Positions 23,597 to 33,862 are shown, counted from the first letter of the stretch. The stretch is DNA of 37,845 nucleotides from an uncultured Bacteroidia bacterium (GCA_902784785.1 CACZWF010000012.1:1-37845); one strand, 5' to 3'. The notes: generated by a model not told the origin, from the letters alone. Numbers and translations are program-made.

Positions 23597-24889
23597 ATGG
23601 CAAAACAACTCAAAGCGCTTCTGTCGCTGGCACTGTTCGCCGCGATGACCGCCCCGCTCCAAGCCGAGGAAAAGACCGGCGCGATGGCACCAGTGGAGAA
23701 CCCCGGTTACATCGGAATCGGAGGCGGAACATCCTTCGGACAAGGAACCTTCTGCAGCATCACCGAAAACGGTGTCCGCAGCTGGGGTCTGCAAGGCGGC
23801 ATATTCGGCGGTTACAAGTTCAACCGCCTCGCCTCGTTGGAACTCGGTTTCCAATACGGTCAGCAAAGTCAATACAACCTGCAATGCTGCCCTTATTGGC
23901 TGTCTACAACCGGGGAATGGAGAGCCACTCAGGTCATCGACCAGGACGGCTGGTATTATGACGACCTCCAGACCTTCTCACGCTGGTTCAAGCTGGCGCT
24001 CCAGGCCAACTTCGACCTCCTCTCCTTCATCCCGGACAACCGTCACTGGTCTTTGGACGTATCACCCCAAATCTCCGTATTGAACACCCAGACTACCTGG
24101 AAAGGAAACCTTTCCTATACGGGTGTTTACACCGAATCGGTCCGGCCTGCCAACTGGCATCTGGGCCTGGGCGGACAGGTGGCGGTCGCCTGCGCGTTCA
24201 ACGAGAACTGGAAACTGGCTCTCTACGGCGGCGTCACCGCCCTGACCGGGAAGCGCTTCGACTGCATACCCACCAAGGCGCACAAGACCAACCTGATCTG
24301 GGACGCCGGACTCAAGCTGACCATCAGCTTCGGCGGCAACAAGAAGAAGAAACAGGCTGAGGCCGAGATGGCCGCCGCCCAGGAAGCCGCCAGACTGGCT
24401 GCCGAGCGGGAGGCCCAGGAACGCGAACAGGCACGCCTGGCTGCCGAGAAGGCCGCCAAGGAGAAGGCCGAGCGCGAGGCCGCCGAGCTGGCCGCCAAGG
24501 AGAAAGCCGAACGCGAAGCTGCGGAGGAGGCTGCCAGACTGGCCGCGGAAGAGGCCGCCAAGTATTATCACGGCACCTTCCCGACCGTCTACTTCGGCGA
24601 CAGCAGCTACAAGCTGGGACCCGAGACCGAGAAGCTGAAAGAGGTGGCCCGCATCATGGCGGAATATCCCAACACCACCCTCTCGCTGGACGGATTCGCA
24701 TCCCCCTATGGCACGCCGTCATACAACCAGATTCTCACCGACAAACGCTTGAAGAAAGTCAAGGATTATCTGGTGGAACTGGGCGTGGAAGAGAGCCGCA
24801 TTGTGAATGTCACCAACCACGGCATGGACCGCACGGTGAAGAAGAGCAGGGACGGCCGCCGCGTCGAAATCGCTCCCATCGAAAAATAA
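23597..24889 (+). CDS. OmpA-family outer membrane protein with charged coiled-coil linker
   Basis: 430 residues. Signal peptide 1-23 (cut near LQAEE). A beta-barrel-like region (about 35-245; IGIGGGTSFGQG, LELGFQYGQQ, WHLGLGGQVAVACAF, IWDAGLKLTISFG). A long Ala/Glu/Lys/Arg linker (about 250-328; repeats of EREAAELAAKEKA) predicted as coiled coil. An OmpA C-terminal domain (about 330-430; VYFGDSSYKLGPETEKL, LDGFASPYGTPSYNQILTDKRLKKVKDYL, RDGRRVEI) that binds peptidoglycan. First gene of the operon, seven bases from the next. In Porphyromonas-type pili OmpA-like proteins help anchor fimbriae; here that is inference from context. Confidence 0.9.
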   Translation: MAKQLKALLSLALFAAMTAPLQAEEKTGAMAPVENPGYIGIGGGTSFGQGTFCSITENGVRSWGLQGGIFGGYKFNRLASLELGFQYGQQSQYNLQCCPYWLSTTGEWRATQVIDQDGWYYDDLQTFSRWFKLALQANFDLLSFIPDNRHWSLDVSPQISVLNTQTTWKGNLSYTGVYTESVRPANWHLGLGGQVAVACAFNENWKLALYGGVTALTGKRFDCIPTKAHKTNLIWDAGLKLTISFGGNKKKKQAEAEMAAAQEAARLAAEREAQEREQARLAAEKAAKEKAEREAAELAAKEKAEREAAEEAARLAAEEAAKYYHGTFPTVYFGDSSYKLGPETEKLKEVARIMAEYPNTTLSLDGFASPYGTPSYNQILTDKRLKKVKDYLVELGVEESRIVNVTNHGMDRTVKKSRDGRRVEIAPIEK

Positions 24890-24895
24890 GCGCGT

Positions 24896-25846
24896 ATGAA
24901 AAAGATCAGATCAATAATGATGCTGGCAGCCCTGCTCATGGCGGGCGCCTGCACCCACAAGATTCACTTCGAAGTGGATATGCCCCAGGATGAAGACGGG
25001 GGCAAATATCCCGCCCCGGAAGGCCTCGGATACTTGGGCAACGACCTCGCCTGGGAAGACATTGCCGATCAAAAAAGTGAAATCACGCACTTGAAGTACA
25101 CCGTGACCGGTGCCAACGGCGTGAAAGAGGTCAAGGAGTTCAATTCGCCGAAGGAAGCGTGCGAATGGATGATTCCCCTTCCCGTAGGAGAATATGACGT
25201 GCTGGTCGCCGCTAACATGAACGACGCCAACGGCTTCGTTCTGTCGGAGACGGGCGGAAAGGCTCCGAACCTCACCCTCCCGACGACCGTCGCACGGCTC
25301 AAGAACCCGTCCTCCAACCCCAACCAGGCCTGGAACGGTATTGCTCACGTGAAGGTAGAAGCGAACAAGATGACCACTGTCCACCTCGACCTCGACCGTC
25401 TGATGGCGTTGTTTACCCTAAAAGTCAACAATGTTCCCGAGGGTACCCTTATTGATGTGAGCATCCGCAATGCGTGCGAGTTCGTCACCCTCACGGAACT
25501 TCGCGCCGAAGGCCACTATGGACTTCCCAGCACGACTATCAGCGAAGATGTCATCCTGGGCCGGCTCACGGCGGAAAATGCCACGACGGGCATCAATGAA
25601 TTCAAGGTCTATCCTACCGCCAAGAGCCTGGACAAGACCATCCTGATGTTCCACATCAAGACCCACGCCGGCATTGACTTGGATTATGTCGGCGAGGCGC
25701 CCGTGATGGAAAACGGCAAGAAATATGTCCTTACACTCGACTACACGAAACTCACGCCGTATATGTATATCACCTCCACCGCCATCAACGACTGGACCGA
25801 CGCCTGGTCCTTTGACGGGGAAGTGTTGAATCCTCAAGCGAATTAA
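24896..25846 (+). CDS. Fimbrial-subunit-like lipoprotein (Mfa2/FimB or DUF5119-like)
   Basis: 316 residues. Lipoprotein signal with lipobox LMAGAC (Cys19). The body is beta-rich: a first domain with MIPLPVGEYDVLVAANMND (about 90-108), a second with LFTLKVNNVPEGTLIDVS (about 172-190). This plan, and the place between the OmpA gene and fimbrillin genes, fit the anchor-type subunits of Bacteroidales fimbriae. Exact family not certain. Confidence 0.7.
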   Translation: MKKIRSIMMLAALLMAGACTHKIHFEVDMPQDEDGGKYPAPEGLGYLGNDLAWEDIADQKSEITHLKYTVTGANGVKEVKEFNSPKEACEWMIPLPVGEYDVLVAANMNDANGFVLSETGGKAPNLTLPTTVARLKNPSSNPNQAWNGIAHVKVEANKMTTVHLDLDRLMALFTLKVNNVPEGTLIDVSIRNACEFVTLTELRAEGHYGLPSTTISEDVILGRLTAENATTGINEFKVYPTAKSLDKTILMFHIKTHAGIDLDYVGEAPVMENGKKYVLTLDYTKLTPYMYITSTAINDWTDAWSFDGEVLNPQAN

Positions 25847-25864
25847 AATTAAAGGTATAATACA

Positions 25865-26815
25865 ATGAAAATAGTTCGACTTTTCACTGTAGCGGCGCTT
25901 GCCCTTGCGCTTGCAGCCTGTAACAAAGACGGAGAGAAGCGGGTCCCCTCCGGCATCATTTCGGTGGATGCGACCATCGGAACGATGACCAAAGTTGCTT
26001 ACAGCGGCAACTCTTCCGCATTTGAGACGGGCGACAATCTCACCCTGACCGCCTGGACGGGCAGCAATACGGCCGTTCCCGAACAACGGGTGGTGGATCG
26101 TGTCAATCACACACTCACTTCCGGCGAATGGGTGCCGGCCACGCAGATCAAATGGGCCGATATGGTTACGCCTCATTATTTCATCGCCGTCTCTCCTGTG
26201 AGGAACATTGCTTCTTTCACGGCCGACGCCTACACCCTGGACCCCTCGGCTGACAAATTCCAGCAGAGCGACCTGCTCATAGCCACCCGTTTGGACGGTC
26301 TGGTCGCCGATGACCACCGGGTAGAACTGGTCTTTGATCACGCCATGGCCAAACTCAATGTCAACCTTACTTTCCGCGACCAATGGACTGCCCTGCCCAA
26401 AGAAAATCCGGAAGCCCCCGACACCGAAGCCCTCGTCGCGTCCGTCTCCGCCACCGGCAAGACGACAGCGACCGTCAATTATCTCTCCAAGGCCGTCACG
26501 GCGACCGGGGATGCCTCCGCCATCGCGATGAACAAACTGGCCAATGCGAACTGGACTACCCTGATGGTTCCCCAGACGGGTTTCCGCACTGTGACCATCG
26601 TCCTCTCCGGCAACGATGAATGGCTGGGCGGCAACGGAACCTTTGTTTATAATGCTCCTGCGGACATCACCCTAGAGAGCGGCAAGATTACGACCCTCAA
26701 CCTGATTCTCGGCCGTGACCAGATTGTCCTGGCCGATAACGGCATCACGATTACGGACTGGGCCACCGGCGTTTCCCTGCCCGATGGCGAGGCCGTAATT
26801 CCGGAGGAAGACTAA
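25865..26815 (+). CDS. Fimbrillin family lipoprotein (Mfa-like 1)
   Basis: 316 residues. Lipobox LALAAC (Cys19). The segment TMTKVAYSGNSSAFETGDNLTLTAWTG (about 38-64) is the standard start of the Mfa-like-1 fold, with a Lys that in Porphyromonas relatives is near the maturation cut. Then VELVFDHAMAKLNVNLTF (about 158-175) and a C-terminal strand ITLESGKITTLNLILG...ITDWATG. A likely structural or tip subunit of a fimbria. 14 bp before the next gene. Confidence 0.85.
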   Translation: MKIVRLFTVAALALALAACNKDGEKRVPSGIISVDATIGTMTKVAYSGNSSAFETGDNLTLTAWTGSNTAVPEQRVVDRVNHTLTSGEWVPATQIKWADMVTPHYFIAVSPVRNIASFTADAYTLDPSADKFQQSDLLIATRLDGLVADDHRVELVFDHAMAKLNVNLTFRDQWTALPKENPEAPDTEALVASVSATGKTTATVNYLSKAVTATGDASAIAMNKLANANWTTLMVPQTGFRTVTIVLSGNDEWLGGNGTFVYNAPADITLESGKITTLNLILGRDQIVLADNGITITDWATGVSLPDGEAVIPEED

Positions 26816-26828
26816 CCCCTAAGACTGA

Positions 26829-29612
26829 ATGCGTATGAAAAGAATACAAACCTTTTTCCTCCTGGCTGCCCTGGCGCCCCTGAGCCTTTCCTGCAACAAA
26901 GAAGCGGGCAACGATGTCAGTGTGACCGATGCCGGTGACATCCGCCTGAACGCCGTCGTCAGTGAGATGGCGACGAAGGCTACCACCAACGAGAGCGGCG
27001 TAACGACTTTCGAAGCCGGCGACAAACTCACCCTCTATGCCTGGACCGGCGCCGCAGATCCGACTGCCGCCACAGTGAAGATGGTGGTGAACGGGATGGT
27101 GAATACCTATGACGGTCAAGCCTGGAAGCCCAACACCCAGATGCGCTGGCGCAATGTCCGCGACAACCACTATTTCGTAGGTATTTATCCCAAACATACC
27201 GTCACCTCCCTGGTAAATGACGACGTGGCACTCAATCCCGCCGCAGAAGCCTACGAGCAGTCCGACCTCCTGGTCGCCCGCCGTCTGGAAGGTCTTTCCG
27301 CCCAGAACGACGGCATTACCGTGGACCTGGTCTTTGACCATATGATGGCCAAGTTCAACCTCAACCTGCGTTACCGCAACCAGTGGGGAACCTCCCCCTG
27401 CCCCTCCGCCGTCACCATTCAAGCAGCCCAGAGCGGCAAAATCAACTATCTGACCGGTGTCATTACCCCGGGAGAGAAGAGCACACAGGCCCTCAATAAG
27501 GTCACTTCCGCCCAATTTACCTCTCTCGTGATGCCCCAAGGAGGTATCCGGGATGTCGTCCTCACCATAGACGGAAAGGACTATACCTACACCCACACGG
27601 AAGACATCAAGTTCGAGGCCGGCAAGGTCACCACGTTGAGCCTGCTGGTGGGCAAGGACTTGATAACCTTGAATGACAATACCGTCGAGGACTGGACGGA
27701 TGGCGGCAGCAGCGTATCTCCCGATGCTCCCGAGCAAATCATTGAACAGACCCGCCCGCTGACGATGCGCGCCCTTGTGGACGGAACCTCCGTCACCTTT
27801 ACCAACCGCTCCAACGCTCCCGTCAGTTGGATTACCAACGACGGGCGCAGCGGCGTAATCTCCACCGAGAATATGTCTTCCGTTTCCCTTGACGAAGGCC
27901 AGCGCGTCTGGTTTATGGGCGAAGGCGGCAACGAACCCTACGGAGATGGCACCTCGACTGGATCCAGCCACATTGCCGTCAACAAGGACTGCCAGGTCTA
28001 TGGCAACGTGATGAGTCTCCTCACGCCGGACTACTCCACTGCCACGACCCTCTCCGCCCCCAACAGTTTCTCCTATCTGTTCAGCGGTCAGGTCCACTTG
28101 AAGAACAAAGCGGACGAGAGCCTTCTGCTTCCGGCTACCACCCTTACCAAGGGCTGCTACAAGAATATGTTTGCCGGCTGTACCGGCCTGAGCAAGCTGA
28201 CGGTTCTTGGAACGGATACGAGCGCTGCCGGCAGCACCGATGGCTGGCTGGACGGCGTGTCAGAAAACCTCTCCATCGTGACCGCCCAACCGACGATTTG
28301 GCCGGTTGCCGCCGGCGTCACCGTCTATGAGACGCAGGCCGGTGCAGATCCTGTCAAAATCTTCAAAGCCCCGATGCCCAAGACCGGCCTTGCTTACAAC
28401 AAGAATGCGCAGGCGCTTGTCACGGCGGGTACGTCTTATGACAGCGAAGTGACGCTCGAATACAGCACGGACGGCGCCACCTGGTCCACTTCCGTTTCCA
28501 CGGCGACCAATGCCGGAAGTTACACGGTTTATACCCGCATCCAGGAATCCGGCAAGGTGATTCTTACCCTGCCGGCATCCATTGCGAAGATTAACCCGGT
28601 CGTCACGGCCCCCACGCCCAAGAGCGGCCTGACTTACAACGGCAACAACCAGGCGCTGGTCAATGCCGCCTCCACGACAGGCGGTACGCTCCAGTATAGT
28701 CTCAACAACTCTTCCTGGAACACTTCCGTCCCCACCGGAAAGAACGCCGGAAGTTATACCGTATATTATAAGGTGGTCGGCGGAACCAACTATAATGATG
28801 TCGCCGCCCGCAGTGTATCGGCCAGCATCGCCAAGAAGACGCCGAACTTCAGCGTAAGCGCCAGCAGCGTGAGTTTTGCCTCAACGGACGCAGTGGACGC
28901 TACCAAGACGGTGACCATCACCTACGACGGCGACGGCACCCTCAGCGCATCTTCCAACAATACGTCTCTGGCAACCGTCTCGCGTAGCGACAAGACACTC
29001 ACCATTACCCGTAAGAGCACTGATGAGGGTTCCTGCACCATCACGGTTTCCGCTACGGCGGGTACTAATTATGCGGCTCCTTCCAGCAAGACCATCAATG
29101 TCAGCCTCGCGCTGGGAGACACAGGAAAGCCTCTTCAGGATTCTTCTTATGGAGATTATGTAGGCAGCAACGGCAAGGCATATTCCTCAAAAGCAGAAAT
29201 GCCTTCGGGAACTTCTGATGTAGGCTTCGTGATTTATAAAAACGGGAAGAACGGATATGTCATCGGCCCTCGTCAGATATTCGACGCATCCTCCAAGGAA
29301 GATCACAGTTCATGGGCCAAGGCTGCCGGGAATTTTTACGTACAGAATCTCAACGATACACAAGCCTTGAATTGGGTCATAGGCTCTAAGTCAGACTACG
29401 GCAATTGTGGGATTTCGGATAGCAGCATGGGGTCCTTCTTTACTGTTTTGAGTACGTATGGTTATGCTTCCGTGGATGACCAGGGTTACTATCCTGTTGC
29501 CGAGCCCAATACCATATTCACCGCAGTAGCTGCATACAGCGGATTTTATACATTCACGGATACGACATACGGTCTTTGGCTCGTGTACGCATACCCCATC
29601 ATTAAATTCTAG
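26829..29612 (+). CDS. Large fimbrillin lipoprotein with MBG-type repeats and unique tail
   Basis: 927 residues. Lipobox SLSLSC (Cys22). Fimbrillin core at about 30-300 (ATKATTNESGVTTFEAGDKLTLYAW; VDLVFDHMMAKFNLNL). A central block (about 315-510) has SVTFTNRSNAPVSWI and a BspA-like CYKNMFAGCTGLSKL. Two MBG-type repeats (about 514-670; PKTGLAYNKNAQALV, PKSGLTYNGNNQALV) and an Ig-like strand block (about 672-768; FSVSASSVSF, ITYDGDGTLSASSNNTSLA). The tail (about 770-927) begins DYVGSNGKAYSSKAEMP and is not shared fully with the paralogue. The domain string suggests a long adhesive stalk with a variable tip. Confidence 0.85.
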   Translation: MRMKRIQTFFLLAALAPLSLSCNKEAGNDVSVTDAGDIRLNAVVSEMATKATTNESGVTTFEAGDKLTLYAWTGAADPTAATVKMVVNGMVNTYDGQAWKPNTQMRWRNVRDNHYFVGIYPKHTVTSLVNDDVALNPAAEAYEQSDLLVARRLEGLSAQNDGITVDLVFDHMMAKFNLNLRYRNQWGTSPCPSAVTIQAAQSGKINYLTGVITPGEKSTQALNKVTSAQFTSLVMPQGGIRDVVLTIDGKDYTYTHTEDIKFEAGKVTTLSLLVGKDLITLNDNTVEDWTDGGSSVSPDAPEQIIEQTRPLTMRALVDGTSVTFTNRSNAPVSWITNDGRSGVISTENMSSVSLDEGQRVWFMGEGGNEPYGDGTSTGSSHIAVNKDCQVYGNVMSLLTPDYSTATTLSAPNSFSYLFSGQVHLKNKADESLLLPATTLTKGCYKNMFAGCTGLSKLTVLGTDTSAAGSTDGWLDGVSENLSIVTAQPTIWPVAAGVTVYETQAGADPVKIFKAPMPKTGLAYNKNAQALVTAGTSYDSEVTLEYSTDGATWSTSVSTATNAGSYTVYTRIQESGKVILTLPASIAKINPVVTAPTPKSGLTYNGNNQALVNAASTTGGTLQYSLNNSSWNTSVPTGKNAGSYTVYYKVVGGTNYNDVAARSVSASIAKKTPNFSVSASSVSFASTDAVDATKTVTITYDGDGTLSASSNNTSLATVSRSDKTLTITRKSTDEGSCTITVSATAGTNYAAPSSKTINVSLALGDTGKPLQDSSYGDYVGSNGKAYSSKAEMPSGTSDVGFVIYKNGKNGYVIGPRQIFDASSKEDHSSWAKAAGNFYVQNLNDTQALNWVIGSKSDYGNCGISDSSMGSFFTVLSTYGYASVDDQGYYPVAEPNTIFTAVAAYSGFYTFTDTTYGLWLVYAYPIIKF

Positions 29613-29625
29613 GGCCGATTAAAAT

Positions 29626-30531
29626 ATGAATAGAATGAAAAATTACAAGACAATTTTATTGGCAGCTATTTCGGCCTTGACGCTGGCTTCCTGCGCGAAG
29701 GAAGCGGTCTGCGGGCCGGAGCAGAGCGCGACCCCGATGACGTTCTCCGTCAGCGTAGACGGCACCCGCTCCAGTATGACGACCTCGGACCTGGAGGTGT
29801 TTTTCCTCAAGGTGACGGGGCCCAACAACGTGTTCAGTTACTTTGAGCCCATCGTCAAGAATGACGGTGGAACGTGGTCGGCGTCGAAACGTCTCTTGTG
29901 GAAGGATGAATCCTCGTCCATCACTTATTCGGCCGCTTGGTATGGCGCGCTCGGTCCCGACTATTTCAATGTGTCCGTCAGCGACGCCATGTACACGGCG
30001 GGAGCCGACTTGAGCCTCTGGACCGACCAAAGTACGCAGAAAAACCTCAACGCAGCAGACCTGCTGAGCATGAAAGCGACGACACTTTCCTTCTCGGACG
30101 CGCAGGGGGGACTCGTTCCCGTCGTCCTCTCCCATGCCCTTGCCAAGTTGAACTTCGTCTTCAAGTTGGCTGACGGCTACTACGATGCCGGCATCGGTCT
30201 GAGCGACAATCCCGTCAAGGACATTGTCGTGAAGGGCATCCATCCTGCTTTCCATTTCACGCCCCTGACCGGCGAAGTCTCCGTCCTGACATCGGTGCGC
30301 ACAAGCACGATGAGTCCTTTTATGGGAAATTATGTTCCCGGTAGCGACAGCGACAAGAAGGCGAGTCTGAACGTCGAATCCGTCCTGGTCCCCGAGACCT
30401 TTGCGGCAGGCGAATTGAAAGTCTATTTCTCCGTAGGAAACGATGATTTTGAGTGGAGCAACACGGAAGCCATTGCCTTGCAGCAAGGGAAGGAAACGAC
30501 CATCGTTATTGACGTAGCCTACAAGCACTGA
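29626..30531 (+). CDS. Fimbrillin-like lipoprotein
   Basis: 301 residues. Lipobox TLASC (Cys23). The mature start TPMTFSVSVDGTRSSMTTSDLEVFFLKVTG and VVLSHALAKLNFVFKLADG (about 166-184) match the fimbrillin pattern; it ends with EAIALQQGKETTIVIDVAYK. It stands between the two large repeat-bearing paralogues, 14 and 16 bp from them. Confidence 0.75.
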   Translation: MNRMKNYKTILLAAISALTLASCAKEAVCGPEQSATPMTFSVSVDGTRSSMTTSDLEVFFLKVTGPNNVFSYFEPIVKNDGGTWSASKRLLWKDESSSITYSAAWYGALGPDYFNVSVSDAMYTAGADLSLWTDQSTQKNLNAADLLSMKATTLSFSDAQGGLVPVVLSHALAKLNFVFKLADGYYDAGIGLSDNPVKDIVVKGIHPAFHFTPLTGEVSVLTSVRTSTMSPFMGNYVPGSDSDKKASLNVESVLVPETFAAGELKVYFSVGNDDFEWSNTEAIALQQGKETTIVIDVAYKH

Positions 30532-30546
30532 TAGGAGGAATCGAGT

Positions 30547-33500
30547 ATGAAAATGAATAAAATCATAGCCCTTTCGGCCGTTGCGACGCTTTTCGCCCTT
30601 TCGGCCTGTAATAAAGAAGACATCGCCGTGGAAACGGCTCTCTCTTCCGAGGAAATTCGGATTGAGGCCGGTGTCGGCGATCTGAGCAAAGTCAGTTATA
30701 ACGGAGCCTCCTGCCAGTTTACGACGGGCGACAAGATTGCCGTCTGGGCCTGGACGGATGGTGCCGCACAGGTTCCCGCCGAGCGCGTGGTCAACGGTGT
30801 GGTCAATACGCTGGGCACCGAAGGCCGTTGGACGCCGGCGGTGCAGATGCTGTGGAAAAATCCCCGGGATGCGCACTACTTTTTAGGTGTGTATCCTGAC
30901 AAGGTCATCGAAAATTTCACGGCGGACGCCTACACGCTGGGAGCCGACCTGATGGTTGCCACCGAACTTTCCGGGATTGTGGCGACGGAAAAGCCCGCTC
31001 CGGTATCTCTTTCCTTCAGCCACGTCCTTTCCCGACTGGACATCAACCTGAAATTCCGTTCCCAGTGGGATGCGACGCCAGTGGTCACTTCGGTCGCCAC
31101 GACGGCGCGCAATCACTATACGGTGAATTATCTGACCAAGGCGGTGACTCCTACAGGAGAGAATGCCCAGGTGGCGCTTTCTGCCGGAGCCCCTGTTCCG
31201 ACCGGCTATGCCCTCAGTTACAGCGGCTTGCAGGTCCCTCAGAACACGGTCAGCATCGTGACCGTCACCATCGATGGCCTGGCTTATATCTTTGAGGCCG
31301 CAGAGCCTATCGCCCTGCAGAGCGGCTGTATCACGACGCTCGGTCTCATCGTCGGCCAGGAGAAGATTGAACTGGATGAAGTCAGCGTGACGCCCTGGGT
31401 GGCGGGAACGACCCTTCCCGAAGGCGAGGCGGTCATCCCCGTGACCGGACTGAGCTTCAAAGAGGGAGCCAGCGGCATCATTCCTTTCGGTGGTTCGCAG
31501 CAACTTACGCCTATCTTTGCCCCTGAAGATGCGACCGGTACGGATTGCGTCTGGGAGTCCCTCGATCCGACGATTGCGCAGGTGGACCAGAATGGTTTCA
31601 TCTCCGCGGTCTTCCAGGGTAAGGCAACCATCAAGTGTACTTGCGGCAAGCAGGAAGCCCTGTTCGATCTCTTCGTAGAGCCCAAGACCGGAACCCTTGT
31701 CGCCCAAGCGAGCGCCAACAGTACGACGGTCTCCTTCATCAATAGAGCCACCGGCCCCGTCTATTATATGACGAGCAACGGGGTGGCGGGTGTCATCGAA
31801 GCCGGCAAGACAGGCGACATCAGCCTGAATGCCGGGGCAAAAGTCTGGTTCTATGGTGACAATGCCGCTTATGGCAACGGAACGCCCGAAGGTTCCAGTT
31901 CTATCTCGATGGACAAGGACTGCCTGGTATCCGGCAATCTGATGAGCCTGGTGGATGCCGCTAATTTCGAAACGGCGACGCTCACCGAGCCCGACGCCTT
32001 CTCTTATTTCTTCTCGGGCGAAAGCCATCTGAAGAATGATGCCTCCAATCCGATTGTGCTTTCTGCCCCGAACCTTACCCCGGGTTGCTACAAGGGTCTC
32101 TTTGAGGGTTGCAGCGGCTTGAAAGCCATCGACGTGAAAGCCACTGACATCAGCGCCTCCGGCGCGACTGACGGCTGGCTCGACGGCGTATCCTCTTCCG
32201 GCCAGTTCATCACGCCCAAGCCGTCCCAGTGGTGCAGCGGCGGCAATCTGCCCGAAAGTTGGACGGTGTATGAGCCTTCCGGCGAGGGTTCCGTCCTTGC
32301 CCAGCAGGCTCCTGCCGTAGGCGAAGGGAAAACGGGTACGACGATTACCCCCATTTCGGGCATCGACGCCCACGACGGAAGCATCCATATCGATAGTCCC
32401 GCCGACCTGGCCTATTCCACCGACGGTGGCGCGACCTGGACGGATGTTCCTGCCAGCGGCGACATTACCGGCCTGGGCCTGGGCAAAGTCTTTGTCCATA
32501 AGAAAGCGGCTGAGCCGCTGGATGCCAGCGCTTATGTTTCCATTTCCCTTAAAGCCGTTCCCGCCTACACGGCCCCGGTCGCCAAGAGCGGTCTGGTCTA
32601 TTCGAGCTCTGCCCAAAATCTGGTCACCGCAGGTTCCACGTCCGAGGGTACGACGATGGAATACAAGGTGGGTAGCGGCTCGTGGTCGTCATCGCTGCCT
32701 ACGGGCACCAATGCCGGCAATTACACCGTTTCCTGGCGCATCAAGGGCAATGCCCAATATGTCGATGTGCCCGAGTCCAGCCTCGGAACCATCAACATTG
32801 CCAAGGCGGCTCCCACCTACACGGCTCCCACTGCCAAGAGCGGCCTTACCCACAATGGCTCGGCCCAGACGCTGGTGAATGCGGGTACGGTCAACGGCGG
32901 TACATTCCAGTACAAGGTGAGTAGCGGTTCGTGGACGACGACGGCTCCTTCCGCCACCAACGCCGGCAGTTACGCGGTCTCCTGGCAGATTGTCGGAGAC
33001 TCCAACCACAACAACGTATCCGCCACCTCTTTGGGCAATGTTTCCATCGCCAAGAAGGCACCTTCCTTCAGCGTGAGCCCGAGCAGCGTGAGTTTCGCTA
33101 CAACGGATGCGGTGAACTCCACCAAGACGGCGACCATCACCTACGATGGCGACGGAACGCTTTCCGCCTCGTCCAACAACACGGGCATGGCGACCGTTTC
33201 GCGTAACAACAAGACGCTCACCATTACCCGAAAGAGCGGCAACGGCGGGTCGGTAACCATCACCGTCTCTGCAGCAGCCGGAACCAACTATTCCGCAGCT
33301 ACCAATCAGACTATTACTGTATCCCTGACAGCGGTGCCCAGCGGTGTTCTTTTGAAAGATGCCGCCGTAGGCTATCCTGTGGCCAGCGACGGTTTCGCCT
33401 ACAAGAAGACCGAGGACATTCCAGAGGGCAAGACCGTCATCGGCATGGTTGCCTATAAGAACGGGAACGGTGGCCTGGTGATGCAGTACGACTGGTGCGC

Positions 33501-33834
33501 TAATTTCAACGCATCCTCTAAGGATGATATCGTCACGGCCAACAACAATCATACATTCGGCTCGGCCAAACTTCATACCACCAGCAGCACTTCTACGACG
33601 ACTTGCTATTGGTTTGGTGGAACAAAGGCAGACTATGTGAACTGCGGAATGGCGGATCAAGCCGGTTTCAATACCGTCAATGCGAGACGATTGGCTGCGG
33701 GATGCGAGGATATCAACGCGTATCGCACCTACGGGACGAGCGATGGCTGGGAATTCTTTGGCAATAACTCAACATTCTGGTATAATTACTGGAGCGGTGG
33801 TTCCCACCTCGTCGCCCTGCTGATTTCCTTCTAA
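30547..33834 (+). CDS. Large fimbrillin lipoprotein with Big2, MBG-type repeats and lectin-like tail
   Basis: 1095 residues. Lipobox FALSAC (Cys21). Fimbrillin core about 35-295 (LSKVSYNGASCQFTTGDKIAVWAW; SFSHVLSRLDINL). A Big2-like Ig domain (about 299-380; VTGLSFKEG, WESLDPTIAQVDQNG, GKATIKC). A BspA-like block (about 395-570; CYKGLFEGCSGLKAI). MBG-type repeats (about 674-755 and 758-838) and an Ig-like block (839-930). The tail (about 935-1095) starts YPVASDGFAYKKTEDIPEG and ends YNYWSGGSHLVALLISF, like C-type-lectin-like tails of other Bacteroidales fimbrillins. A clear paralogue of the 927-residue protein two genes upstream; last gene of the operon. Confidence 0.85.
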   Translation: MKMNKIIALSAVATLFALSACNKEDIAVETALSSEEIRIEAGVGDLSKVSYNGASCQFTTGDKIAVWAWTDGAAQVPAERVVNGVVNTLGTEGRWTPAVQMLWKNPRDAHYFLGVYPDKVIENFTADAYTLGADLMVATELSGIVATEKPAPVSLSFSHVLSRLDINLKFRSQWDATPVVTSVATTARNHYTVNYLTKAVTPTGENAQVALSAGAPVPTGYALSYSGLQVPQNTVSIVTVTIDGLAYIFEAAEPIALQSGCITTLGLIVGQEKIELDEVSVTPWVAGTTLPEGEAVIPVTGLSFKEGASGIIPFGGSQQLTPIFAPEDATGTDCVWESLDPTIAQVDQNGFISAVFQGKATIKCTCGKQEALFDLFVEPKTGTLVAQASANSTTVSFINRATGPVYYMTSNGVAGVIEAGKTGDISLNAGAKVWFYGDNAAYGNGTPEGSSSISMDKDCLVSGNLMSLVDAANFETATLTEPDAFSYFFSGESHLKNDASNPIVLSAPNLTPGCYKGLFEGCSGLKAIDVKATDISASGATDGWLDGVSSSGQFITPKPSQWCSGGNLPESWTVYEPSGEGSVLAQQAPAVGEGKTGTTITPISGIDAHDGSIHIDSPADLAYSTDGGATWTDVPASGDITGLGLGKVFVHKKAAEPLDASAYVSISLKAVPAYTAPVAKSGLVYSSSAQNLVTAGSTSEGTTMEYKVGSGSWSSSLPTGTNAGNYTVSWRIKGNAQYVDVPESSLGTINIAKAAPTYTAPTAKSGLTHNGSAQTLVNAGTVNGGTFQYKVSSGSWTTTAPSATNAGSYAVSWQIVGDSNHNNVSATSLGNVSIAKKAPSFSVSPSSVSFATTDAVNSTKTATITYDGDGTLSASSNNTGMATVSRNNKTLTITRKSGNGGSVTITVSAAAGTNYSAATNQTITVSLTAVPSGVLLKDAAVGYPVASDGFAYKKTEDIPEGKTVIGMVAYKNGNGGLVMQYDWCANFNASSKDDIVTANNNHTFGSAKLHTTSSTSTTTCYWFGGTKADYVNCGMADQAGFNTVNARRLAAGCEDINAYRTYGTSDGWEFFGNNSTFWYNYWSGGSHLVALLISF

Positions 33835-33862
33835 CAGATTATTCAGGAAACAACCTATTTTG

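Noticed and set aside
30883-32616. Long open frame of 577 codons on the minus strand
   Set aside because: It lies wholly opposite the fimbrillin gene, where codon bias in G+C-rich DNA keeps the antisense frame open; composition is Arg/Gly-rich and no domain is seen. The same applies to 25418-26383, 26751-28097, 29656-30876 and 36445-37743.
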